A stretch of 41,140 nucleotides of DNA from Terriglobia bacterium (GTDB lineage Bacteria > Acidobacteriota > Terriglobia > Bryobacterales > Bryobacteraceae), in the NCBI GenBank assembly GCA_025350105.1, contig JANXYJ010000165.1:1-41140 (forward strand), written 5' to 3'. Each line of letters begins with the position of its first letter. The stretch's first letter is position 1. Below, in pieces: positions 16,214-23,575 of this stretch. The notes beneath the pieces were generated by a model, which saw only the letters and a program-made list of their open reading frames with translations, ran no database searches and was not told the origin of the DNA. Made by a program: the position numbers and the translations under genes.

Positions 16214-17274
16214 AAAACCTCCGCTAGCGCTGCTTGCCGATGGGCTGAGGGTATGGCTCCGTTGCTGCCGTCTGCTTGGTTAGCTCCGGCGGTTTCTGCG
16301 TTAGCCCCCGCGGCCGCCGCGTAGACAAATTGCCCCAGGCGGGTGGGCGAAGGGGCCGGCGCCTGGCGCGCTGCCTGCATGGCGCGGTCGATTTGCCGGG
16401 CGATGGCCTGTTCGCGCGCGGCCAGATCGGCGACGCCGTGATCGATCAGATAATCGGCCACGCGGCGGATCGGGTCCTGGGTCATCCACCCGGTCAATTC
16501 GCCGCGCCGCTTTACGCCGACGTCCAGGTCGTAGCTGGCACCGACATGCCCCCTCCAGCGGAAAGTCCGGCATTCTAGCAAAGTGGGACCAGCTTGCGCG
16601 TGGGCACGTTTAACCGCCTTGCGCGTCGCTTCATAAACGGCGCCGACATCGTTGCCATCTAAACGGAAGCCCGGAACGGAATGAAATTCCCCGGCCTTGT
16701 GAAGATTGTCGGCAACCCGCCGCAGCTTCCAGTGCATGTGGCTGGAGTACAGGTTGTTTTCACAAACGAAGATCACCGGGAGACGGTAGAGCGCCGCCAG
16801 ATTCATGGATTCATGTACGTGACCCTCTTCAAGAGTGCCGTCCCCAAAGAAAGCCACCGCTACGTTTTTTTCGCCGCGCATTTTGTAGGCCAGTGCCGCG
16901 CCCACCGCGAGCGAAACGGTTCCAGCCACGATTGGAACGGTTCCCAAAATTCCCTGCTCCTTCGCCACCAGATGCATGGACCCGCCGCGGCCGCCAGCGC
17001 AACCCGTGGCTTTGCCCAATATCTCGGCGAACAAACCTTCGAGAGGCCCTCCCTTGGCCAGGTAGTGCCCGTGCGAGCGGTGCCCGCCCCACACTGTGTC
17101 TTCGGGTGTCAACGCTGCGCACACTCCGGCCGCCACCGCTTCCTGCCCTACGCAAAGATGGCAGGGGCAGCCCACTTCGGCTTTCTCCACCATCTCGGCT
17201 ACGGCTTCCTCGGCCCTGCGAATCAGGGTCATGATCTGCCAACGCTCCAGATACCACTTGGTCGAACACTTCAT
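16201..17274 (-). CDS. TPP-dependent dehydrogenase E1 component, alpha subunit
   Basis: A 357-residue E1-alpha protein. Recognisable elements are RRAEEAVAEMVEKAEVG, the VGQEAVAAGVCAAL helix, HRSHGHYLAKGG, the GGRGGSMHL loop and the thiamine-diphosphate motif GDGTLEEGHVHESMNLAALYRLPVIFVCENN (GDG to NN, about residues 143-173). The start ATG shares one base with the stop codon of the upstream aminotransferase gene (TGATG), implying coupled translation of aminotransferase, alpha and beta. The C-terminal 45 residues are Ala/Pro/Gly-rich and hold an in-frame 21-bp duplication (AGANAET/AGANQAD). Acetoin, pyruvate or branched-chain specificity cannot be read from sequence. Confidence 0.86.
   Translation of the reverse strand: MKCSTKWYLERWQIMTLIRRAEEAVAEMVEKAEVGCPCHLCVGQEAVAAGVCAALTPEDTVWGGHRSHGHYLAKGGPLEGLFAEILGKATGCAGGRGGSMHLVAKEQGILGTVPIVAGTVSLAVGAALAYKMRGEKNVAVAFFGDGTLEEGHVHESMNLAALYRLPVIFVCENNLYSSHMHWKLRRVADNLHKAGEFHSVPGFRLDGNDVGAVYEATRKAVKRAHAQAGPTLLECRTFRWRGHVGASYDLDVGVKRRGELTGWMTQDPIRRVADYLIDHGVADLAAREQAIARQIDRAMQAARQAPAPSPTRLGQFVYAAAAGANAETAGANQADGSNGAIPSAHRQAALAEVLCAN
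16279..16320. repeat. 21-bp tandem repeat, 2 units, E1-alpha C-terminus
   Basis: Two 21-bp copies that start GTTAGC and share GTTAGCNCCNGCGG, encoding AGANQAD and AGANAET. The copies are diverged in the second half. Confidence 0.65.
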
Positions 17275-18518
17275 CAGTTACATCCTCTTTCGTCGCGATC
17301 ATGGTTTGTACAAGTGGGGTTTGCACCAGCGGGCGTGCCGCCGAATTGCGGGGCTCGGGCACCATAGAATTCCGCGACGGCTGCGGCGATCCGGTCCACT
17401 TCGGTTTCGCCCAACCACACATGCATGGGCAGCAGCATCACCCGCTCAAACAGTTTTTCGGTACGCGGCAAATCGGCGGTTAGGCCGAGTGAGTGAAATT
17501 GATGGACCGCTTTCCCGCCCCAAGGCAGCAGAGTTCCCATCCCTTTCGCTTGCAGAAACGCACGCAGGCCGTCGCGCTGCTCCGCTTCGATTTCGTAATT
17601 TTGAAAGACGTCAAAGTGATCCAGACTGGCGGGATCAGAACCGACGGATCCGGCTTGCGGCGGAGGCGGCAGGACCACTTCGCTGATGTGGCTCAATTGT
17701 TGTTGATAGCGCGCGGCCAAAGCCCGGCGTTTGTGGATGGCCTCGTCATATTTCGCCAAACGGAAGTCGAGAATGGCCGCCTGCAGGTTATCCAGCCGCG
17801 AATTCAGGCCCCAGCCGCGGACTTCGCCGTCGCTGCCACGGCCGTGATCGTGCAAAGCAATCGCGCGTTCGGCAACCGAGGCATCGTTGGTGATGACCGC
17901 GCCACCGTCGCCGAGGCAGCCCAGCAGCTTTGCGGGAAAAAAGCTGATGGATGCCGCTGCGCCAAATGTTCCAGCGCATTGGCCCTGAAAACGGCTGCCC
18001 AAGGCTTGGGCCGCATCCTCCACGATGGCCAAGCCATGCTTCCGTGCCAGTGCGCCGAGGGCCGCCATATCCGCCGTGCGTCCGTTCAACTGGGTGGGCA
18101 AGATAGCCACGGTGCGCGGGGTGATGGCGGCCTGGACCGCGGCGGGATCAATCAGGTGATCGGCGCCGCACTCTACCGGCACTGGCACACAGCCGGCAAA
18201 GTGAATCGCCGCGGCGGTGGCCACCATGGTGTGCGAGGAAAAAATGATCTCGCCACCCGCGGTTGCCCTTCCCAGGCCGAGCCCGGCGGCCCGCAGCGCG
18301 ATGATCAGGCCATCGGTGGCGTTGGCAACCCCGATTGCATGCTTGGCGCCCAAATAGCGGGCCAGGTTGCCCTCGAAACGCTGCAGGTCCTGCTGCAAGA
18401 TGAACGCCCCGCGCTCACCTACGTCGCAGAAGATCCGCAAGAGTTCTTCTCGATCAGACAGAAAGACTTGAGGATAAGGGAAAAAAGGAATGGAAGGAGC
18501 TAGGGTTGCTGTTGGCAT
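17274..18518 (-). CDS. DegT/DnrJ/EryC1/StrS family PLP-dependent sugar aminotransferase
   Basis: A 414-residue aminotransferase fold type I enzyme. Seen in order: RYLGAKHAIGVANATDGLIIALRAAGLG, IVEDAAQALGSRFQGQ (Asp that contacts the PLP pyridine), and SISFFPAKLLGCLGDGGAVITND, with the Schiff-base Lys in FPAKLLG at about residue 203. GLNSRLDNLQAAIL is also conserved. It likely aminates a keto-sugar nucleotide, plausibly the 4-keto product of the dehydratase at 12106-14325. Its gene is translationally linked to the E1 pair (stop/start overlap), so the three products may act on one branch. The start has CAGG 7 nt upstream, 3 bp after the stop of the preceding glycosyltransferase gene. The extension after about residue 395 is poorly conserved. 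Confidence 0.86.
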   Translation of the reverse strand: MPTATLAPSIPFFPYPQVFLSDREELLRIFCDVGERGAFILQQDLQRFEGNLARYLGAKHAIGVANATDGLIIALRAAGLGLGRATAGGEIIFSSHTMVATAAAIHFAGCVPVPVECGADHLIDPAAVQAAITPRTVAILPTQLNGRTADMAALGALARKHGLAIVEDAAQALGSRFQGQCAGTFGAAASISFFPAKLLGCLGDGGAVITNDASVAERAIALHDHGRGSDGEVRGWGLNSRLDNLQAAILDFRLAKYDEAIHKRRALAARYQQQLSHISEVVLPPPPQAGSVGSDPASLDHFDVFQNYEIEAEQRDGLRAFLQAKGMGTLLPWGGKAVHQFHSLGLTADLPRTEKLFERVMLLPMHVWLGETEVDRIAAAVAEFYGARAPQFGGTPAGANPTCTNHDRDERGCN

Positions 18519-18521
18519 GTT

Positions 18522-19772
18522 TTAGCCTGCTGTGGTTGTGGTTCGAGCTTTTGTAGTCCGGGTGGGCACAGCTGGAATATTGTTCGCTGGCGCCTTTCCG
18601 CTTCTGGCCCCTGGTTGTAGACGATGGGCCGCAATCCGGGAAGATCTGCGCTCGAACAGGACCGAGGCTGCTTCCAGAATCCCAGCGATACTGCCCGCTC
18701 CATAGCTCAGGTGCAATGCAGAAAAAACGATCGGTAAGCGCAGCAGTTGGGCAAAGCTCTTTTGTTTGCGTGCAGCCATTGCCGACACCAGCAAATTGGT
18801 GCCTAAATAAGATCCGGCGACCAGCGCCAATGGCCATGGCGTCCACAGGAGAGCACCACCGCCGGCGAGCAGCGCGCTGGCGAAGCACAAGGGAATCAGG
18901 TGGCGCAGGGAAACCGGCACCACTTCGCTATAAAGAAACGGCAGGATGGCCCATTGGCCGTTCGCGAAATTGTGCCGGCAAAACTGGCCGAAGCCGGTGC
19001 GCGCGTAGTAGTCGCAACGGATCGAGGGCACCAGCAGCGTCCGCCCGCCGGCCGCCTGCAACCGGCGGCTGAATTCCATATCCTGGCTGCGCCGCAGGCG
19101 GGGGTTGAAGCGGCCAATCCGATCAAAAATCGGGCGCCGCCAGCAACCGCCGAACACGGTATCCACCCAGACTGAGGCATCATTATTACTTCCCTGTTCT
19201 ACGGTGTTACTTCCCTGTTCTCCGGTGTTACTCCCCTGCCCTAGGGTGTTACTCCCCTGTTCAACGGGGTTACTCCCCTGGCCAAGAGTGCGAAAGCGCG
19301 AATTGCCCACCCCGAAACGATGACTGAGCACTGTCACGATGGCCGGTGCGAATAACCCGGGCCCGGCGGGAACCGTACGCATGGACCCGCCGACGTTATC
19401 CGCGCCGGTCGACAACAGGTAGCCGACACATTTTTCGAGATAGTCCGGGGCCACGCGGGCGTGCGCGTCAATGCGCGCGATGATGGAACCGCGCGCGGCG
19501 TCAATGCCCAGGTTGAGGGCGCAGGGAGTAATTCGCTGGGGATTGTCGAGCAACCGCACCCGCGCGTCGCGATGCCGGTATTGGTCGATCAATTCGCGGG
19601 TCCCGTCACTGCTACCGCCGTCGATCACCAGCACTTCCATGCGGTCCGCCGGATAGCTTCCTAATAGAATCGAATCCAGGCAGCGCGACAGGGTGGCAAC
19701 TTCATTGCGGCACGGAATGATCACCGAAACGAATTCCGCCAGGGCCTGCCGGTCTATCCCGTCGCGCTTCAT
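18522..19772 (-). CDS. Glycosyltransferase family 2, ExoA-like, with a QGSN repeat insert
   Basis: A 416-residue inverting GT-A enzyme with membrane helices near the C-terminus. N-terminal motifs: VSVIIPCRNEVATLSRCLDSIL, VLVIDGGSSDGTRELID, GIDAARGSIIARIDAHARVAPDYLEKCV (DAH replaces DxD), and FNPRLRRSQDMEFSRRL as the acceptor-side ED-like motif. This is the succinoglycan ExoA type. Between VGNSRFR and VWVDTVFGGCW, where relatives have a short loop, five 7-residue repeats ending in QGSN are inserted. Three or four hydrophobic helices occupy about residues 290-370. The start has GAGG 6 nt upstream and overlaps the wzy stop by ATGA. Confidence 0.86.
   Translation of the reverse strand: MKRDGIDRQALAEFVSVIIPCRNEVATLSRCLDSILLGSYPADRMEVLVIDGGSSDGTRELIDQYRHRDARVRLLDNPQRITPCALNLGIDAARGSIIARIDAHARVAPDYLEKCVGYLLSTGADNVGGSMRTVPAGPGLFAPAIVTVLSHRFGVGNSRFRTLGQGSNPVEQGSNTLGQGSNTGEQGSNTVEQGSNNDASVWVDTVFGGCWRRPIFDRIGRFNPRLRRSQDMEFSRRLQAAGGRTLLVPSIRCDYYARTGFGQFCRHNFANGQWAILPFLYSEVVPVSLRHLIPLCFASALLAGGGALLWTPWPLALVAGSYLGTNLLVSAMAARKQKSFAQLLRLPIVFSALHLSYGAGSIAGILEAASVLFERRSSRIAAHRLQPGARSGKAPANNIPAVPTRTTKARTTTTAG
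19184..19288. repeat. 21-bp tandem repeat, 5 units, glycosyltransferase gene
   Basis: Five exact-length 21-bp units (19184-19204, 19205-19225, 19226-19246, 19247-19267, 19268-19288) built around TGTTACTTCCCTGTTC or TGTTACTCCCCTG. They encode five heptapeptides ending in QGSN, inserted in the catalytic domain. Confidence 0.95.
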
Positions 19773-21280
19773 CTACTTCCTCTAAAAGCAGCCGGGCTAA
19801 AAGCAGTCTGGGGCATAACCTCGCCGGCGGCCCAGGACTGGTTCAGCATCATCTTGTGCCGTTCCGCTCTCGACGGCCCTCTTCGCGGTCGGCAGGCGAA
19901 CGCCAGCACCCCCAGCGGAATCAATAAACACTCGAGGAGAAAGCCCTTGTAGCCTTCTGGCCCCGAACGGATCAAAGGCGGAAGTCCCGCGGCAAACAGC
20001 CAGGGCCCGATCACCGCCGCCAAGCGGAACAGCAGCCCTGTGCGGCGGCCGATTCTGCGCTGAGCGCCCAGTGTCTGTACCCATAGAAGCCCCAAAACCA
20101 TGGCTCCAATCGCCACCCCGGGATAGCCAAAGTTCAGATACCAGCCGGTGGCGTGATGCAGCGAATACCCCTGATTTTCAATCGCCCCCACGCTCTGACT
20201 GTAGTAGAGGTAAATATCGGGTGGCCTTTCCGGCCATAACACGCGGGGCACAATCGAACAGGCCAGGCTGTACAGGCTGTAGCCGAACTTCGGCTCCGTG
20301 CCGGTGGCCAGAACTCCGTACATGGAAAAATGCGCCGCGAAGGCCTCGTTGCTGGACGCGACAAAATGGCCCACATCGGTCGATTCGCTATAGCGCTCGA
20401 GGAAAACTTCCCCGATGCGCGAAATCGGTGTGCCGCGAAAAAAGTCGATGGCAGTGAGAAACCACAAGCCTAAACCGAAGACCAACCCTAACTTGCGCCA
20501 GTCGGGCCGCCGCAAGGAACCCGCGTAAGCCAAAACCCCTGTGATCAAAGCCGTAAACACTTCGTTCTTGTTGCCCAAGACAAAGGTAAAGGCGGACATC
20601 CCACCCAGCAGGACGGCGTAAGCGGGCCAGACATAGCGGGGTGCTGCGTTCACAAAGAAGCGCGACCGGCTGCCCGCGGCAAGCGTGGCCACCCCAATGG
20701 CGGCGGGTACCAGCGCCACGCGATTCAATACCTGATGCAGAGTGAACCAGGGGCCGGTTTGCGCCCGCGTGTACCAATAGGCAGAGGTGTTGAGCGCCCA
20801 TGCAGTGCTGAGTTTTTCGCGAATGACAAGATAACTGGCCAAACCCGCCAGGATTCCGATGATCAGAATGGGCTCATGGCGCAAGACCAGGCGCGGGAGT
20901 TCCGTATTTACGCGCATCGCGTTGGGGCTTTGACGTCCCCGGTTCCCCGTTCCCGGGAACAGCGTCGTCCGGGCCTGGTGAGGCAACATGAAGAGTAAGG
21001 TCAGCTGCACCACGATGATGAAGCCTGCGTAGGTCGCTAGCGTCGCCATGTAAAAGCCGTCCAGCGCCAGCGGAAACATTTTGTATTCGAGATAGTGATA
21101 GTGCTGGCCGCTTGATCCGCCCAGTTTGTCGATCACCACAAACCATGCGCCATAGAGAGACCAATAGTAGAGAGCACATATTCCGACCAGGATGCCCAGA
21201 TCGCCGGTTCGGCGGTAGAGTCCGGCGGCCAGCAGCATGATGACCGCGGTGACCAGCGTAAGCAGAGTGAAGTATTCCAT
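19769..21280 (-). CDS. wzy: Oligosaccharide repeat-unit polymerase (Wzy-like)
   Basis: A 503-residue polytopic protein with about 11-12 hydrophobic helices and the long loops usual for O-antigen polymerases. Recognisable family traits are the N-terminal FTLLTLVTAVIMLLAAGLYRRTGDLGILVGI, the central GNKNEVFTALITGVLAY, and the periplasmic ESTDVGHFVASSNEAFAAHFSMYGVLATG region followed by RVLWPERPPDIYLYYS. Sequence identity among Wzy proteins is always low. The ATG at 21280 is preferred over a TTG at 21325, because a 41-bp hairpin lies between the upstream stop and this ATG. The only Shine-Dalgarno-like bases (CAGGC) fall inside that hairpin stem. Confidence 0.78.
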   Translation of the reverse strand: MEYFTLLTLVTAVIMLLAAGLYRRTGDLGILVGICALYYWSLYGAWFVVIDKLGGSSGQHYHYLEYKMFPLALDGFYMATLATYAGFIIVVQLTLLFMLPHQARTTLFPGTGNRGRQSPNAMRVNTELPRLVLRHEPILIIGILAGLASYLVIREKLSTAWALNTSAYWYTRAQTGPWFTLHQVLNRVALVPAAIGVATLAAGSRSRFFVNAAPRYVWPAYAVLLGGMSAFTFVLGNKNEVFTALITGVLAYAGSLRRPDWRKLGLVFGLGLWFLTAIDFFRGTPISRIGEVFLERYSESTDVGHFVASSNEAFAAHFSMYGVLATGTEPKFGYSLYSLACSIVPRVLWPERPPDIYLYYSQSVGAIENQGYSLHHATGWYLNFGYPGVAIGAMVLGLLWVQTLGAQRRIGRRTGLLFRLAAVIGPWLFAAGLPPLIRSGPEGYKGFLLECLLIPLGVLAFACRPRRGPSRAERHKMMLNQSWAAGEVMPQTAFSPAAFRGSR

Positions 21281-21290
21281 TTTGTTTTTT

Positions 21291-21331
21291 GCCTGTTTGT
21301 TTTTGCTGGAACCGGCCGCAAACAAACAGGC
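21291..21331. other. Inverted repeat (12-bp stem) just upstream of wzy
   Basis: GCCTGTTTGTTT at 21291-21302 is exactly complementary to AAACAAACAGGC at 21320-21331, with a GC-rich 17-nt loop that can pair further. It fills the gap between the GT4 stop (21335) and the wzy ATG (21280). No T tract follows on either strand, so it is not a classical terminator. Its 3' arm includes the only ribosome-binding-like bases, so it may limit translation of wzy or be an mRNA processing or stability site. Confidence 0.85.
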
Positions 21332-21334
21332 TTG

Positions 21335-22432
21335 TTAAACCTGCGCGCATACAAAAACGTGTTGAGCGGCTTCCAGGTAAATTTCTCGCAGTTCTTTGGC
21401 AATCCGGGTGGCGGAAAACGTTTCCAGGTCGGCGTCGAGCGGCGCGGCCCTGCCGTCACCGCGCCCGGCTGTAATGACTTCATACAGCGCCTGCCCCAGC
21501 GCTTCCGGGTGATCCGCCACCAAGCGGCTTTGGGGACAGTGGGCCAATCGCTCCTCTGTATCTCCCACCCTCACCGCCACCACGGGCACCCCGCAGGCCA
21601 AGGCTTCCTGCACCACGGTGGGGGACCCCTCGGTAGCACTGGTGAGCAACAAGCAATCGACCGCGTTCATGAACCAGGGCACCTGCGCGGGATCGAGCGA
21701 GCCATCGATTTCGTGTAAACGGAGATCGGGAATCCGCCGCCGGGCACAGGCGGCTGCCTGGCGCGCCAGTGCAGGCCGCTTAATCCAGGCACTCCCTCCC
21801 GCATTGAACAGTGCAACCGGCTGCTCCAGATTCCAGCCCAGTTTCCGGCGGGCCAGCGCCCGCGGCTGAGGAAAAAAAACGTTGGTGGCGACGCCGCTCG
21901 GCAGAATGCAGGAGCGCTGCTGGCGCCACAGGAGCTTGTCCCTCAATTGGCGGCTCACGCAAATGATTCTGGTGGCGCGCAAAGCCGCCACTTGCGAAAT
22001 CAGGCAGCCCACCCGGGAACGAAAGCGATCCCAAAGCGGCGCCGATGGCGGGACCGGATTCAAGTCTCCTCCGCGAAAGGTGATCACCAAAGGATGAAAC
22101 GGAGCAGCCACCGCCGCAAACAACGCGGTAACCGTGCCAAAATGAGCGTGAATCACCTGCGGCCGAAAGCGCCGGATCAAACGGCGGAATGCCAGCAGCC
22201 CCTTGCAGAGACCCCAGGGGGAAGTACGCGTACGCAGATGAAACAGCTCCACGGCAACATTTTGTCCGGCCATGGCCTCCGCCTGGCGCCGGGCGAAAAT
22301 CATCGAGTTACCCACCGGTGGGCCGGGTATGACAAACACGACGCGCAGCAGCGGAGCAGCGGCAGCAGTTGCTGCCTGCGGCAGCGCACCCAGCAAGGAA
22401 CAACCAGCGGATTTTGCAGTAGCAGGGGTCAT
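21335..22432 (-). CDS. Glycosyltransferase family 4 (GT-B)
   Basis: About 365 residues from the ATG at 22432, 23 bp after the preceding gene's stop; the open frame extends to 22522 but would overlap that gene. The N-terminal domain has RVVFVIPGPPVGNSMIFARRQAEAMA and VIHAHFGTVTALFAAVAAPFHPLVITFRGGDLN. The C-terminal nucleotide-binding domain has VALFNAGGSAWIKRP, DCLLLTSATEGSPTVVQEALACGVPVVAVRVGDTEE, the E-x7-E motif typical of GT4 retaining enzymes. It probably adds an internal sugar of the repeat unit at the cytoplasmic face. Donor and acceptor are unknown. Confidence 0.85.
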   Translation of the reverse strand: MTPATAKSAGCSLLGALPQAATAAAAPLLRVVFVIPGPPVGNSMIFARRQAEAMAGQNVAVELFHLRTRTSPWGLCKGLLAFRRLIRRFRPQVIHAHFGTVTALFAAVAAPFHPLVITFRGGDLNPVPPSAPLWDRFRSRVGCLISQVAALRATRIICVSRQLRDKLLWRQQRSCILPSGVATNVFFPQPRALARRKLGWNLEQPVALFNAGGSAWIKRPALARQAAACARRRIPDLRLHEIDGSLDPAQVPWFMNAVDCLLLTSATEGSPTVVQEALACGVPVVAVRVGDTEERLAHCPQSRLVADHPEALGQALYEVITAGRGDGRAAPLDADLETFSATRIAKELREIYLEAAQHVFVCAQV

Positions 22433-22455
22433 GAGACTGAATCCAGTAGTGAGAG

Positions 22456-23505
22456 CTAGAAGCAGGAACGGCGCATCGGGGGACAGGCTGTAAAGATGGC
22501 CCAGCGGGCTACTTTTCCCCAACTCAAAAGGCTACTCGGATGACCGCGTAGCAGGCGAAGATATTCGGCGAACGCGCCCCGGAAGTCGCCCGCCAGCAGA
22601 CGATGATCGGCCTGCTTGAGAGCGGCACGCAGGCATCTGTCCGTGGCCCCCATGCCTTCTGCGGCCCCGGTTATGTCCGCCGCCCCGGTTATGCTTCCCG
22701 CGCCGCTGCCGGCAGGCAGGACGGAGCCGGCTTGCGCGGCGGGCGATTGCAAAGAATGCCCAGCCAAACGCAACGCCTCCGGTACATCCTCCGGCTCCCG
22801 GTTGCGTCGCCGGTGAGCCAGAAACTGCGCCGCCCAATGCACTTGCGCTTGCTCCCTGGCACGGCTGCTGCTGACAGAACTGGCGGTAAAACAATAGTGA
22901 TAGAGCGGTGCCACCAGATTCACCACCGGACCACTTTCCGATAGCCGCCAGAAGAAATCGTAGTCCTGGGAGCAGGGAAAAGCCTCGCGGTAGCCTCCGA
23001 TCTGGCGGGCAACATCGGCACGAAACAGCACCGAGCCGTGCACCATCGGATTCCCTTCGTAGAAGGCATGCCGGACGCTCATGGCATCTTCCGGCAAACG
23101 GGTAGGCCATAGCGGCCGGCCGTCCTGGCGATGCATCCAGGCATTGGTCCCACAAGCTGTAATTTCTTCCCCCTGGCCTGGTTCGGTGGCCCGCCTCATC
23201 TGGCACTGCAGGCGATCCGGGTCACTCCAATCGTCGGCGTCCTGGCGCGCAATCCACTCGCCTCGCGCCAGCCCCAAACCGCGATTTAAAGTTCGTGTCA
23301 AACCGCGATGCGGTTCAAGTTCCAGGCGGATCCTCCGGTCCGCGGCCGCAAGGGTTGCTAATTCCTTTATCGTTGCCGAATCGGTACTCCCGTCGTCGAG
23401 AATGAGGAATTCGAAATCCGCCCAACTCTGCCGGAGGATCGACTCAATCGCCCGCCGGAGTTCATCTGGCCGGGCGTTATAGACGCTCATCAATACCGTA
23501 ATCAT
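22456..23505 (-). CDS. Glycosyltransferase family 2
   Basis: A 349-residue GT-A enzyme: ITVLMSVYNARPDELRRAIESILRQSWADFEFLILDDGSTD at the N-terminus, then NRGLGLARGEWIARQDADDWSDPDRL (DADD nucleotide-metal motif, about residue 90) and GGYREAFPCSQDYDFFWRLSE (ED-like catalytic region). The C-terminal third is variable and includes an 18-bp tandem repeat (SITGAADITGAAEG) and a final helical part (RLLAGDFRGAFAEYLRLLRGHP). The start region is part of a 17-bp triplication; the ATG at 23505 overlaps the stop codon of a 6-codon reading frame (MITVAA) made by the second copy. Confidence 0.85.
   Translation of the reverse strand: MITVLMSVYNARPDELRRAIESILRQSWADFEFLILDDGSTDSATIKELATLAAADRRIRLELEPHRGLTRTLNRGLGLARGEWIARQDADDWSDPDRLQCQMRRATEPGQGEEITACGTNAWMHRQDGRPLWPTRLPEDAMSVRHAFYEGNPMVHGSVLFRADVARQIGGYREAFPCSQDYDFFWRLSESGPVVNLVAPLYHYCFTASSVSSSRAREQAQVHWAAQFLAHRRRNREPEDVPEALRLAGHSLQSPAAQAGSVLPAGSGAGSITGAADITGAAEGMGATDRCLRAALKQADHRLLAGDFRGAFAEYLRLLRGHPSSLLSWGKVARWAIFTACPPMRRSCF
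22643..22696. repeat. 18-bp tandem repeat, about 3 units, glycosyltransferase gene
   Basis: Units at 22661-22678 and 22679-22696 share CCCCGGTTATG; a diverged unit precedes them at 22643-22660. They encode the ITGAAD/ITGAAE stretch in a non-catalytic part of the protein. Confidence 0.8.
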
Positions 23506-23544
23506 GCTGCCACCGTAATCATGTTCTTACCGTAATCCTGTTTT
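23494..23544. repeat. 17-bp tandem repeat, 3 units, covering a start codon
   Basis: TACCGTAATCATGCTGC, CACCGTAATCATGTTCT and TACCGTAATCCTGTTTT lie head to tail. On the minus strand each unit reads (ATG or AGG)ATTACGGT, so the glycosyltransferase start region has been copied twice upstream. The unit length is not a multiple of three and two of three copies are outside the gene. Confidence 0.93.
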
Positions 23545-23575
23545 CGGGGAGACCACACTTTGTAGGAGGTTTGCG

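Noticed and set aside
17493-18503. 336-codon plus-strand open frame opposite the aminotransferase
   Set aside because: It mirrors a well-conserved PLP enzyme and its own translation resembles no family; high GC produces such frames.
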